From positions 1-64,000 of the forward strand of contig JBBDRQ010000083.1 of the NCBI GenBank assembly GCA_040905365.1: DNA of 64,000 nt. Direction: 5' to 3'. Numbering within the stretch: position 1 is the first letter of the stretch; each line of letters begins with the position of its first letter. Position numbers and translations under genes: made by a program. This DNA comes from JAHWKV01 sp040905365 (GTDB lineage: Bacteria; Actinomycetota; CADDZG01; JAHWKV01). Under the pieces are notes generated by a model. That model saw only the letters and a list, made by a program, of their open reading frames with translations. It was not told the DNA's origin and did not search any database. This document shows positions 6,840 through 15,307 of the stretch, piece by piece.

Positions 6840-8636
6840 CTACCCCCGGTCTAACCTCTCGAGTTCCTCCGACAGCTGCAGCCAGCGGGTTTCCAGCTCT
6901 GAGTGCTTGGCGGTCAGCTCCTCAAGAGCCTTGACAAGGGTTGCCAGGCCCTCGTAGTCGGTCTGGTCGTGTTCGGCTACCGCCCGGCTCGCCTGCTGTA
7001 CCTGCCCGGGAAGCTTTTGGAGCTGGCGCTCGACCGACGCCATCTTCTTTGCGGCGCGGCGCCGATCCGCTACGTCGGACTTGGGGCGAGGCGCTGCCGT
7101 GCCGGCCCCCGATGCCGCTCCGGCGCGGCCGATGGAGTCCCTGCGTAACTTCAGGTACTGCTCCACGCCTCCCGGTAGGTGCCGGAGGCGTCCGTCCAGC
7201 AGGGCGTACTGCTGATCGGTGACGCGCTCGATGAGGTACCGGTCATGGGAGGCCACCAGCAGGGTGCCCGGCCACGAGTCGAGCAGGTCCTCCATGGCGG
7301 TCAGCATGTCGATGTCCAGGTCGTTGGACGGCTCGTCCAGGATCAGGACGTTGGGTTCGTCCAGCAGGGTGAGCAGCAGGTGCAGCCGGCGCTTCTGGCC
7401 GCCGGACAGCCGCCCGACGGGGCTGGACAGCTTGGCGCTTTCGAAGCCCAGGCCCTCCAGGAGCTGCGCCGGGGTCATCTGCTTGCCGCCGGCCGAGTAC
7501 GAGGTCCTGTATTCGGCTATGACGTCGCTGACCCGCCGGTGGGCCACCTCGTTGAGATCGTCGGGCTCCTGGCTCAAGGTGGCGATCTTGACGGTTTTGC
7601 CGTGCTTGACCTCACCGTGGGTGGGCGGGAGCTCTCCGGTTATCAGGCGCAGCAAGGTGGTCTTGCCGGCGCCGTTGGCGCCCAGTATCCCGGTCCGCTC
7701 GCCGGGGCCGATGCGCCACTCGATGTTGTGCAAAATCTCGTTATCCCCGAACGCCACCGAAGCGTTCAGCAGGCTCACCGCCTCGCGCCCCAAGCGCGCG
7801 CTGGCCAGCTTTTTGAGCTCGACCTGATCGCGCGGTGGGGGCTCGTCGGCGATCAGGTCCTCGGCGGCCTCTACCCGGAACTTGGGCTTGGTGGTGCGCG
7901 CCGGGGGCCCTCTGCGCAGCCAGGCCAGCTCCTTGCGCATCAGGTTCTGCCGCTTGCGCTCAACGACGGCGGCCATGCGGTCTCGTTCAACCCGCTGCAA
8001 GACGTACGCCGAGTAGCCTCCTTCGAACGGGTCTACGACGCGGTCGTGAACCTCCCAGGTCGCGGTGGACACCTCGTCGAGAAACCAGCGGTCGTGAGTG
8101 ACCACCAGCAGCGCCCCTGATCCCGCCGGCCATCGCCCTTTGAGGTGGGCGGCCAACCAGGTGATTGCGTCGACATCCAGGTGGTTGGTGGGCTCATCGA
8201 GCAGCAGAATGTCGGGCTCGGTGACCAATACCTTGGCCAGGTCGACCCGCCGCCGCTGGCCCCCGCTGAGGTGGCCGACTTCACCGGTCCAGGGCAGCTC
8301 GGAGACGAGGGCATCGACAATCTGCCGGATTCTAGGGTCGCGGGCCCAAACGTGGTCTGGGACGTCGCCTACAACGGAATGACCTACGGTTAGTTGCGAG
8401 TCGAGGGAATCGGACTGCTCGAGCATCCCTACGGTGGTGCCCCGGCGCAGGGTGACGCGCCCGCCGTCCGGTTGCACCCTGCCGGCCAGCAGCTTAAGCA
8501 GGGTGGACTTGCCCTCGCCGTTGCGTCCGACGATGCCGGTTCGGTCGCCCTGTTCCACGCCCAGAGTCACCGACTCGAAAAGGACGCCGGTCTGGTGCTT
8601 GAGGTGGAGGTTCTCGGCCCCCAGTAGATGTCCCAT
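6840..8636 (-). CDS. ABC-F family ATPase (Uup-like)
   Basis: A 598-residue protein with two ATP-binding cassettes and no membrane segments, the ABC-F plan of ribosome-associated ATPases. Cassette 1 has Walker A GRNGEGKST near 38-46, signature LSGGQRRR and Walker B ILLLDEPTNHLD. Cassette 2 repeats them (GANGAGKTT; LSGGQKRR; LILDEPSNDLD). The linker contains the basic WLRRGPPARTTKPKFR segment seen in Uup-type members. The last 100 residues form a charged coiled coil, also Uup-like. Family members act in translation, ribosome assembly or DNA-related roles; antibiotic protection is possible but not indicated. Length is normal. Confidence 0.92.
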   Translation of the reverse strand: MGHLLGAENLHLKHQTGVLFESVTLGVEQGDRTGIVGRNGEGKSTLLKLLAGRVQPDGGRVTLRRGTTVGMLEQSDSLDSQLTVGHSVVGDVPDHVWARDPRIRQIVDALVSELPWTGEVGHLSGGQRRRVDLAKVLVTEPDILLLDEPTNHLDVDAITWLAAHLKGRWPAGSGALLVVTHDRWFLDEVSTATWEVHDRVVDPFEGGYSAYVLQRVERDRMAAVVERKRQNLMRKELAWLRRGPPARTTKPKFRVEAAEDLIADEPPPRDQVELKKLASARLGREAVSLLNASVAFGDNEILHNIEWRIGPGERTGILGANGAGKTTLLRLITGELPPTHGEVKHGKTVKIATLSQEPDDLNEVAHRRVSDVIAEYRTSYSAGGKQMTPAQLLEGLGFESAKLSSPVGRLSGGQKRRLHLLLTLLDEPNVLILDEPSNDLDIDMLTAMEDLLDSWPGTLLVASHDRYLIERVTDQQYALLDGRLRHLPGGVEQYLKLRRDSIGRAGAASGAGTAAPRPKSDVADRRRAAKKMASVERQLQKLPGQVQQASRAVAEHDQTDYEGLATLVKALEELTAKHSELETRWLQLSEELERLDRG

Positions 8637-8774
8637 GGGTTACAGATTACGCAACACCGAGGCTTTCGCCGCGTGGAGGGTGAGCCAAGGCTCTGCCGTG
8701 CAGGCTTAAGCTGGGGTTACGGCAGGTTGATATTGGGAAGGTTTACTAAAGGTTGACTAACGGAGGTGGGCCGC

Positions 8775-9311
8775 TTGCGAACAAAGTTGCTGATGATTGT
8801 CTTATTGGTGGCCGGTGCAGCGTGCGCTCCCGAGGAGGGGCCCGAGGCGGCGGCTAGCCCGTCGCCCACCTCGGCCGTATCCAGCCCCTTGCCGACCGAG
8901 GCGGCGGTACAAGACGTCGAAATCTATCTTCACTCGGGCAACGACGAGGATTGCGCTGAGGTTGTCGGGGTGCAGCGCGAGGTCGATGAGTCAACGCTGA
9001 CCGCGGCCATGGAGCAGTTGCTGGCCGGTCCTACGGAGGGGGAAGCCGCGCAAGGTTTGGGCGGCTGGTTTTCCGGGGAAACCGAATCGATGTTGATCTC
9101 GGCCGAGATAGACGGTGACGTGGCCCGGGTGGACTTCGAGGACTTCCGGGACGTGATCCCCAACGCCTCCACGTCCTGCGGGAGCGCCATGCTGCTGGCG
9201 CAGTTGGACTCCACAGCCGAGCAATTCGATGTGTCCGGCACCCTCTACTCCATCGAGGGGGAGCCGCAGACCTTCTACGAATGGCTTCAGCTGGGCACTC
9301 CCGACCTGTAG
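8775..9311 (+). CDS. GerMN-domain (putative) lipoprotein
   Basis: About 178 residues. I choose the TTG at 8775 because ggagg lies at 8762-8766, eight bases upstream; a GTG at 8766 would overlap that site. The N-terminus (RTKLLMIVLLVAGAAC) is a signal sequence ending in a cysteine with a loose lipobox. A Pro/Ser/Ala-rich linker follows, then a GerMN-type domain from about 50 (VEIYLHSGNDEDC; LTAAMEQLLAGPTEGE; GDVARVDFEDF). GerMN domains occur in spore germination protein GerM and in envelope lipoproteins such as LpqB; their ligand is not established. It stands alone, divergent from the ABC-F gene. Confidence 0.82.
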   Translation: MRTKLLMIVLLVAGAACAPEEGPEAAASPSPTSAVSSPLPTEAAVQDVEIYLHSGNDEDCAEVVGVQREVDESTLTAAMEQLLAGPTEGEAAQGLGGWFSGETESMLISAEIDGDVARVDFEDFRDVIPNASTSCGSAMLLAQLDSTAEQFDVSGTLYSIEGEPQTFYEWLQLGTPDL

Positions 9312-9334
9312 AGATCACGTTACTCTTAGACCTC

Positions 9335-10459
9335 ATGCCCAAGCCGCCCCGTAAAGCCCAACCCGGACGTCCGCGGCCCCAGCCCGCCGGCCGCCCGCGT
9401 CCCGCCGGGCCGGGTGGGGGCAAGGCGACGGGATCCAAGAAGCCGTTCAACCGGCCGCCGGGCGCGGGAAACAAACCCCGGGGCTCCTCGGAGGTCAAGC
9501 CGGCAAAGCCGCCTGCGGACGGCGCCAAGCCTCAACCCCGGGCTCCGCGGCCCGAGGCGCCCAAGGGCCGCCCTCCCGCCCGCAAGGCGGTTCGGCCGGG
9601 CCCACCCAAGGCCGGATCCGCTACCGAACGGGGTCGGGCCAGACCGGCGGGCCGGCCGGGTGAAGGCTCCGGTCCCGGGCGGCCGCCGGGGTTCAAAGCC
9701 AAGCCCGGCGGTAAACCCGGGCCTCGCTCAGCAGGCGCCGGCGACAAGAAGCGATCCGGGTACCGGCCCCGGCCGATACACAATAAGCGTCCGGAAGGCA
9801 ACGGAGCGCGACTGACCGCCGATCAAGTCCGCGACCTGCCCCGCCAGTGGGTGAGGGAGATAGAGCAAACCGCGCGGGAGTCGATGGGCCCCGCGGTGGC
9901 GGCCGCGGTGGCTGCGGCTTTGGAGGCGTTTGCAGGAGGGGATTTCGAGGCCGCGGCCAAGCTTGCGGCGCAGGCCAAGGCCGACGCACCGCGCTCGGCG
10001 ATGATCCAGGAAGTTTTGGGGCTCTCGCTGTACCACCTGGGACGGTGGAAGCAGGCCCTAACCGAGCTGATGTCCTACCGGCGCATAAGCGGCTTGCTGG
10101 ACCAGAACCACGTGATCGCCGACTGCTACCGAGCGCTGGACCGGCCGGAGAAGGCCAGCGAAATTTGCGCGGAGGTAACCAAGACCGACGTTGCCGAGGA
10201 GGTGTGGGCGGAAACCATGATCGTGGCTGCGGGCGCGCTGGCCGACCGGAGCGATCTGGGCCGGGCGCTGCGCACGCTGGCCAGGGCGGAGTTGAATCCC
10301 GCGGCGGTGGAGCCGTTTCATCTGAGGCTTTGGTACGTTCGAGCCGACCTGCTGGAAAGAATCGGGCGGGCAGACGAGGCCGCGCAGATGTGGGAGCGCA
10401 TCGTGGCCGAGGATCCGGACTTTTTCGATGCAGAGGAACGCATGCAGGCGAGCCGGTAA
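9335..10459 (+). CDS. TPR protein with disordered Pro/Arg/Gly-rich N-terminus
   Basis: The ATG at 9335 gives 374 residues. Residues 1-150 are almost entirely Pro, Arg, Lys, Gly and Ala (low complexity, strongly basic, probably disordered and nucleic-acid or ribosome binding). Residues about 160-374 are helical TPR-like repeats (ALEAFAGGDFEAAAKLAAQA; EVLGLSLYHLGRWKQALTEL; ADCYRALDRPEKASEIC; ADLLERIGRADEAAQMWERI). A TPR gene at this place is reminiscent of the Rv1691 neighbourhood. No enzyme motif; probably a scaffold. It follows the lipoprotein gene by 23 bases, so co-transcription is likely. Confidence 0.82.
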   Translation: MPKPPRKAQPGRPRPQPAGRPRPAGPGGGKATGSKKPFNRPPGAGNKPRGSSEVKPAKPPADGAKPQPRAPRPEAPKGRPPARKAVRPGPPKAGSATERGRARPAGRPGEGSGPGRPPGFKAKPGGKPGPRSAGAGDKKRSGYRPRPIHNKRPEGNGARLTADQVRDLPRQWVREIEQTARESMGPAVAAAVAAALEAFAGGDFEAAAKLAAQAKADAPRSAMIQEVLGLSLYHLGRWKQALTELMSYRRISGLLDQNHVIADCYRALDRPEKASEICAEVTKTDVAEEVWAETMIVAAGALADRSDLGRALRTLARAELNPAAVEPFHLRLWYVRADLLERIGRADEAAQMWERIVAEDPDFFDAEERMQASR

Positions 10460-10482
10460 TGGGGCTTGATAGGAGGGCGCAT

Positions 10483-12018
10483 ATGGCAGATACGGCAGGA
10501 GCGAAGCGCATGGTGGGAGACATCATGAGCGCCCCGGTGGTCACCGCGACCAGGGAGTCGACGGTGCAAGACGCCGCGGCACACATGCAAAGCGCCCGGG
10601 TAGGTGCGGTCGTGGTCGTCGAGGGTGAAAGGCCGGTAGGCATATTCACCGAACGTGACTTGATCGAGTTTGCGGCCACCGGCCGGGATGCCTCGGCCGA
10701 GCTGGTGGGCGACTTGATGGTCAAGGACTTGGAGACCGTGGCGCCCGATACCGAAGTAACGCAGGCCTTCGACCAGTTTGCCGAGCTCAGGTACCGGCAC
10801 ATACCGGTGGTCGACGGCGCCCGCTTGGTGGGGATCGTGTCGGTGCGCGACCTGATGAAGATTGCACAGATCCGCCCGGTGGGTACCCCGGCGGTCGACG
10901 TGCCGAAAGGTCTCAAGGGCGTGGTGGTAGCCGAAACCGAGGTCGGCGATGTGCGGGGCACCGAGGGCTTCTACCATTACCGCCAGTACAGTGCGGTCGA
11001 TCTGTCCGAAAAGCGCAGCTTGGAGGAAGCCTGGTTCCTACTGTACGAGGGAAGGCTGCCCGACGCGGGTGAGTTGGAGCGCTTCCGCGCAGAGATTCGG
11101 CCGGCAAGAGTTATTCCGCCCGAGGTCAAGCAGATGCTGCCGGCGGTGGCGGGCGCGGGAACCTTCGTGCCCTTAAGCGCCCTGCGCACGGGGGTGTCGT
11201 TGACCACCGCGGTCTGGGGCTTCGGGTCCTGGCTGGACAGCGAAATGGACCAGATGAAGCAGGATGCGCTTCGGGTGTCGGCGGTGATTCCGACGCTGGT
11301 TGCCGCGCTGAACCGGATCCATCAGGGCAAGGAGCCGATAGATCCGCACCCCGCGCTGAACCACGCCGCCAACTATCTGTACATGCTGACCGGGGAAGAG
11401 CCTTCCGAGGCTCACGCCCGGGCAATTGAGGTGTATCTGACCTCCACCATCGACCACGGCTTCAACGCCTCTACCTTTACCGGACGGGTCGTGGCGTCCA
11501 CGGGTGCCGACTTGGGAGCGGCGGTCGTGGCGGCCATCGGCTCCTTGTCGGGGCCGCTGCACGGCGGTGCCCCCAGCCGGGCGCTGGACATGCTCGACGA
11601 GATCAAGACCGAGGATCAGGTGGATGAGTGGGTTCGCGCGGCGATGACCAAAGGGGGCCGCATTATGGGGTTCGGCCACCCCGTCTACAAGACGGAGGAT
11701 CCTCGATCGGTCATGCTCCGCCGCCTGGCCGAGGATCTGGAAGCTCCTCGTATCGAGTTTGCAAAGCACGTGGAAAAGCGAGTTATCGAGATCCTCGATG
11801 AGTTAAAGCCCGGACGGCAGTTGCGCACCAACGTCGAGTTCTACGCGGCCATCGTGATGGAGACCATCGGCTTGACCCCGTCGCTGTTCACGCCGACGTT
11901 TGCCTGCAGCAGGGTGATCGGCTGGACGGCCCACATCCTGGAGCAGGCCGCGGACAATCGCATCATTCGTCCCAGTGGTCGCTACATTGGACCGCCGCCG
12001 CCGCAACCGTTGGATTGA
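10483..12018 (+). CDS. Citrate synthase fused to an N-terminal CBS-domain pair
   Basis: A 511-residue fusion. The ATG at 10483 is preceded by aggagg at 10471-10476. Residues about 12-65 and 75-130 are two CBS motifs (GIFTERDLIEF; GIVSVRDLMKI), which usually bind adenine nucleotides and regulate an attached enzyme. Residues about 145-511 are citrate synthase (acetyl-CoA + oxaloacetate to citrate): LNHAANYLYML, GPLHGGAPSRAL with the first catalytic His, and GFGHPVYKTEDPR with the second. The third catalytic position is Glu in TNVEFYAA where classical enzymes have Asp (NVDFY); Glu also occurs in actinobacterial CitA-type proteins. Energy-charge control of TCA entry through the CBS pair is an inference. 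2-Methylcitrate synthase activity cannot be excluded. Confidence 0.9.
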   Translation: MADTAGAKRMVGDIMSAPVVTATRESTVQDAAAHMQSARVGAVVVVEGERPVGIFTERDLIEFAATGRDASAELVGDLMVKDLETVAPDTEVTQAFDQFAELRYRHIPVVDGARLVGIVSVRDLMKIAQIRPVGTPAVDVPKGLKGVVVAETEVGDVRGTEGFYHYRQYSAVDLSEKRSLEEAWFLLYEGRLPDAGELERFRAEIRPARVIPPEVKQMLPAVAGAGTFVPLSALRTGVSLTTAVWGFGSWLDSEMDQMKQDALRVSAVIPTLVAALNRIHQGKEPIDPHPALNHAANYLYMLTGEEPSEAHARAIEVYLTSTIDHGFNASTFTGRVVASTGADLGAAVVAAIGSLSGPLHGGAPSRALDMLDEIKTEDQVDEWVRAAMTKGGRIMGFGHPVYKTEDPRSVMLRRLAEDLEAPRIEFAKHVEKRVIEILDELKPGRQLRTNVEFYAAIVMETIGLTPSLFTPTFACSRVIGWTAHILEQAADNRIIRPSGRYIGPPPPQPLD

Positions 12019-12033
12019 AAAGGCGGCGAGAGG

Positions 12034-13206
12034 CTACGGAGTCAGGTTTCGCATAATCAGGCCGCTGCGAGGCTTGGGCCAAAACAATGTCGTCTTGGGC
12101 GGCATGCGTACACCCTCAAGAGCCTTGGCGGCTACCAGCTCCACTGGAGTGGAGGGCATGAGAAAAGCGACGGTGTTTCCGGCTTGGATGGCGGCGGCCA
12201 CCTCGTCTAGATCGTGTTCGTAGGCGACCGACGCCTCCGACGGCTCCAAGACATTCTCGGCCAGCCAGACGGTGTCGATCTCACCCGTGGATTGGATCGT
12301 CCAGCACGAGGAAGCGCCGGCAACGCCCAGGGTTCCCGGACCGGCCCGCCGCACATGGTCGTGGAGCGCGTACAGGCCGCCCTCGAACGGCTTCATGTCC
12401 AGACCGTCGACTGAGACGCCGGTGGCCAACCGGTGAATGGGCAGCAGCTCGGGCGCGAACTGGGCGGGGTCGGAGATCAGCGCCAGCGTGTAGTCCCACG
12501 GTCCTGGTCCGTCGATTGCCCGTCGTTCTTCCCGGTAAGTGAGGGCGGTCTCGTAGCGGTGGTGTCCGTCGGCTACCACCAAAGGGGTGGCGGCGACCCG
12601 ATCGATTAGCTCACCGGCTTGATCGTCGGACAACCGCCACATGCGGTGCCGCACGCCGTCGGCGTCGGTTACGTCGGCCAGCGGTTGTTCATCCTGCAGT
12701 GCGTCCACGACGGCTGCGAAGCCCTCAAGGGGGGCGCTGGAGAAGAACCACAGCGGTTCGAGGTTGGCTGCGGTGGTGCGCATCAAGGCCAACCGGTCGG
12801 CTTTGGGGCCGGGCGTGGTGCGTTCGTGCCCGTACACTCCGCCGGTGCCCAGTGCCTCCAAACGCAAAGCAGCCAGGACTCCGGCGGTGGCGCGGCGGTG
12901 ACCGTTGACCTCGAAATCGGATCGGTACAGGTACAGGTGCTCCCGGTCGTCGGTGACCAGCACCCCGGAGGTTAGCCACTCGCGCCAGGTGCCGGCGGCG
13001 CGTGTGTAGCGGTTGTCGGCGTCGGTGTCTCCGGGGGATTGGGCGCCGAGGCTGACGTGAATGAAGTTGTTGGAGTGCAGCTGGTCCAACCGATCCCGCT
13101 CGGTTGGAGATATGACGTCGTAGGGCGGTGACGAGACCAGGTCCAGATCCATGCCGGGTCCGTACCGGGTGGCGTTGAACTTTGCTATCTTCGGCACATG
13201 GGCCAT
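12034..13206 (-). CDS. DUF1015 family protein
   Basis: About 390 residues, closely matching the DUF1015 pattern: an opening with PPYDVISPTERDRL, then VYGHERTTPGPKADRL, a central VADGHHRYETAL box and a C-terminal VAFLMPSTPVE segment. The family is widespread in bacteria and archaea; some members lie near serine or phosphoglycerate genes, but no activity is certain. The VADGHHRYE box with paired His and acidic residues looks like an active or metal site. The ATG at 13206 is preferred to the GTG two codons upstream. The gene converges on the citrate synthase fusion, with 15 bases between the stop codons and no room for a terminator. Confidence 0.88.
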   Translation of the reverse strand: MAHVPKIAKFNATRYGPGMDLDLVSSPPYDVISPTERDRLDQLHSNNFIHVSLGAQSPGDTDADNRYTRAAGTWREWLTSGVLVTDDREHLYLYRSDFEVNGHRRATAGVLAALRLEALGTGGVYGHERTTPGPKADRLALMRTTAANLEPLWFFSSAPLEGFAAVVDALQDEQPLADVTDADGVRHRMWRLSDDQAGELIDRVAATPLVVADGHHRYETALTYREERRAIDGPGPWDYTLALISDPAQFAPELLPIHRLATGVSVDGLDMKPFEGGLYALHDHVRRAGPGTLGVAGASSCWTIQSTGEIDTVWLAENVLEPSEASVAYEHDLDEVAAAIQAGNTVAFLMPSTPVELVAAKALEGVRMPPKTTLFWPKPRSGLIMRNLTP

Positions 13207-13247
13207 TATCACGGAACCGCCCGTTTAGACGCTATTGTGTTCTTACG

Positions 13248-13607
13248 ATGAACGCATCCGACCCTTATGACCTTTTGACCGAGGGCCGCGAGCTCTTGGC
13301 TGCCAAGCGCAGCAAAGAGGCGGTCGAGTTGCTGCAGGCCGCGCGGGACCTGGAGCCGGAAAAGGGATCCATTCGAGAAGCGCTGGCGCGCGCCCTGTAC
13401 GACAGCCGGCAGATCGCCCGGGCAACCGAGGAGTTTACGGCGGCCGTGGAGCTCAACCCCGCGGACGATTACGCATACTTCGGGCTGGCGCTGTGCAAGG
13501 CGCGATTGGGCAACCGCCAAAGAGCCGCCGGGCTGCTCAAGATCGCGCTGGCCATGCGGCCCGACTCCGAGAACTACCGCCGGGCGCTGGATCGGCTGGC
13601 CTGTTGA
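13248..13607 (+). CDS. Small TPR-repeat protein
   Basis: The ATG at 13248 gives 119 residues, all helical TPR: LLTEGRELLAAKRSKEAVEL, ALARALYDSRQIARATEEF, AYFGLALCKARLGNRQRAAG and LALRP-like closing helices. It is soluble with no signal peptide. Its stop overlaps the TTG of the following HAD phosphatase (ttga), which implies translational coupling. In mycobacteria a TPR protein (Rv1691) also lies directly before the HAD phosphatase Rv1692, so this is a conserved pair. The partner is not evident. Confidence 0.83.
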   Translation: MNASDPYDLLTEGRELLAAKRSKEAVELLQAARDLEPEKGSIREALARALYDSRQIARATEEFTAAVELNPADDYAYFGLALCKARLGNRQRAAGLLKIALAMRPDSENYRRALDRLAC

Positions 13608-14431
13608 TTACCGGCGGCGGCCGGATACTGGAGTCGGCAGGTGAGCTGCTGGACAGGTACCGGGCTTTTGCGATCGACCTCGACGGTGTGGTTTGGCGCG
13701 GAGGGCGTCTGCTGGAGGGCGCCGTCGAGGGCTTGCAGGCCATTGCCGCCACGGGCAAACCCTTCATTCTGCTTACCAACAACGGCGCTTACCGTCCATC
13801 CGACGTCCTGGAGCGGCTCAACGGGCCCGGCATCGAGCTGACCGCCGAGCAGGTCCTAACCAGTGCGGTGGTCGCACGCAAATGGATTGCCGGGCGCGAG
13901 TTGACCGGCGCCCGTTCATTCATACTGGCCGGCCCCAACGTTGTGGGGCAGCTAAGCGATGTCTTAGAGGTCAGACCGATGGAGCCGGGGGAGCAGGCCG
14001 AGTTCGTCCTGGTGGGCCGGTACGAGGAGTTCAACTACTCGCGCCTGGCGGTGGCGGCCGATTCGGTGAGAGATGGAGCAGCCTTTTTGTGCTTGAACCG
14101 CGATCCGGTGATGCCGGTGGAGGGCGGCCGGGTCGTACCGGGAACGGGCACGATAGTGGCCGCGATGGAGGTGGCCTCGGGGCGACCGGCTACCGTCCTG
14201 GGTAAGCCGGAGCTTCCCATGATGCAGGCTGCGGCAGATTTGGTTGGGACCGACGGCGTACTGATGATCGGCGACCGCGTCGAGTCGGATATTGCTGGGG
14301 CCCGCAAGATTGGCTGGGACGGCGCTCTGGTGCTGACCGGGCTGTCGGTCCCCGACGCCGTGATGGATCCGGCGCCCGACTACGTCGTGAGTTCACTGGG
14401 AGCGTTCGCTCGCAAAGGGGCCGAGGTCTAG
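13604..14431 (+). CDS. HAD-IIA family phosphatase (Rv1692-like)
   Basis: With the TTG start at 13604 the protein has 275 residues. HAD motif I is AIDLDGVVWRG, motif II is ILLTNN (Thr/Asn), motif III is the Lys in VLGKPELPM, and motif IV is MIGDRVESDIAGA. The order and the cap between motifs II and III are those of the NagD/HAD-IIA class. The syntenic M. tuberculosis protein Rv1692 is a glycerol-3-phosphate phosphatase, so a role in phospholipid glycerol recycling is plausible by position. Coupled to the TPR gene; only four bases separate its stop from the converging rhomboid gene. Confidence 0.87.
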   Translation: MITGGGRILESAGELLDRYRAFAIDLDGVVWRGGRLLEGAVEGLQAIAATGKPFILLTNNGAYRPSDVLERLNGPGIELTAEQVLTSAVVARKWIAGRELTGARSFILAGPNVVGQLSDVLEVRPMEPGEQAEFVLVGRYEEFNYSRLAVAADSVRDGAAFLCLNRDPVMPVEGGRVVPGTGTIVAAMEVASGRPATVLGKPELPMMQAAADLVGTDGVLMIGDRVESDIAGARKIGWDGALVLTGLSVPDAVMDPAPDYVVSSLGAFARKGAEV

Positions 14432-14435
14432 TGCA

Positions 14436-15230
14436 CTAGGCAAACCCGGTTTTTGACTTGGGCCGGCGGCGGTGGCCTCCAAACAGCCAGATCAAGGCCA
14501 TGCCGGCGACGAACCCACCGACATGAGCCACCCACGCGACGCCGCCTCCCTCATCAGCCGACTGGCCCTGTCCGATGAAAAACTGGCCTATGAACCACAT
14601 GCCGAGCACAACCATCGCCGGCAGCCGAATTCTGCCGAAGATGAAAAACAAGATCGGGATGGGCACTACGGTGTGTATCACGGCGCGTGGGAACAGCACC
14701 GCGTAGGCGCCCAGCAGACCGGAGATGGCGCCGCTGGCCCCCACGGTAGGGATGGCCGAATCCGCGTTGAACCAAACGTGAGCCACGGTGCCGGCGACGC
14801 CCACTGCAAGGTAGAACGCCACGAACTTGACCTTGCCGAGCCGGTCCTCGATGTTGTTGCCGAAGACCCACAAAAAGAGCATGTTCCCGGCGAGGTGAAA
14901 AAAGCCGCCGTGCAAGAACATCGACGTGAAGATCGAAGCCAGCAGCGATTTCTCCTCGAGAAAAACGCCGTTGCATACCTGTTCTGCAAAGGGCTCGCCT
15001 TGGGTTATCTCCGCAGGAACTACCCCCCACTTATAAAAGAACTGCACGGTTCGGCAGTTTTCGGTTTGGCAGGCAACCTCGCCCGGGCCACAGCTGGCCT
15101 GCTGGCCGAAGTTGGGTTCGAGCAAGAAGAACACCGCTACGTTGATCGCGATGAGCGCGACGGTGATGATTGAAAAAGTATGGGTCGGGTTCTCGTCGTG
15201 AATGGGGATCAGGCTGGTGGGAGCGACCAT
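14436..15230 (-). CDS. Rhomboid family intramembrane serine protease
   Basis: From the ATG at 15230 (MVAPTSLIPIHDENP) the protein has 264 residues. A soluble N-terminus leads to a first membrane helix (SIITVALIAINVAVFFLL), a cysteine-containing loop, then the rhomboid core: MFLHGGFFHLAGNMLFLWVF with the HxxxN-type segment, the catalytic Ser in GASGAISG, and the catalytic His in VAHVGGFVAG on the last core helix. It cleaves single-span membrane proteins within the bilayer; the substrate is unknown. The PIHDENP-starting N-terminus is common in this actinobacterial and Firmicutes-type subgroup. Divergent from the M23 peptidase gene. Confidence 0.92.
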   Translation of the reverse strand: MVAPTSLIPIHDENPTHTFSIITVALIAINVAVFFLLEPNFGQQASCGPGEVACQTENCRTVQFFYKWGVVPAEITQGEPFAEQVCNGVFLEEKSLLASIFTSMFLHGGFFHLAGNMLFLWVFGNNIEDRLGKVKFVAFYLAVGVAGTVAHVWFNADSAIPTVGASGAISGLLGAYAVLFPRAVIHTVVPIPILFFIFGRIRLPAMVVLGMWFIGQFFIGQGQSADEGGGVAWVAHVGGFVAGMALIWLFGGHRRRPKSKTGFA

Positions 15231-15271
15231 CCGGGCAGAATAACGCAGGCTGGGTCCGGCGCCTTGACAAC

Positions 15272-15290
15272 CTTTCAATATGACTGAAAG
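15272..15290. promoter_or_regulatory. Inverted repeat between divergent rhomboid and M23 genes
   Basis: ctttca (15272-15277) and tgaaag (15285-15290) form a perfect 6-bp dyad with a 7-base centre, just after a ttgaca sequence at 15264-15269 that could be a -35 box. It lies in the 77-base gap between two outward-facing genes for membrane and wall proteolysis. It may be an operator or merely part of a promoter; no known regulator site is recognised. Confidence 0.3.
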
Positions 15291-15307
15291 CCTGTTGGTA
15301 AATCCTT

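Noticed and set aside
6840..8636. Antibiotic-resistance ABC-F (for example Vga/Msr type)
   Set aside because: The long C-terminal coiled coil and linker match Uup-type housekeeping proteins; nothing indicates a resistance subgroup.
9847..10482. Upstream extension of the citrate synthase fusion frame by over 200 codons
   Set aside because: It overlaps the TPR gene in another frame, is low-complexity Gly/Arg, and the real start at 10483 has a clear aggagg.
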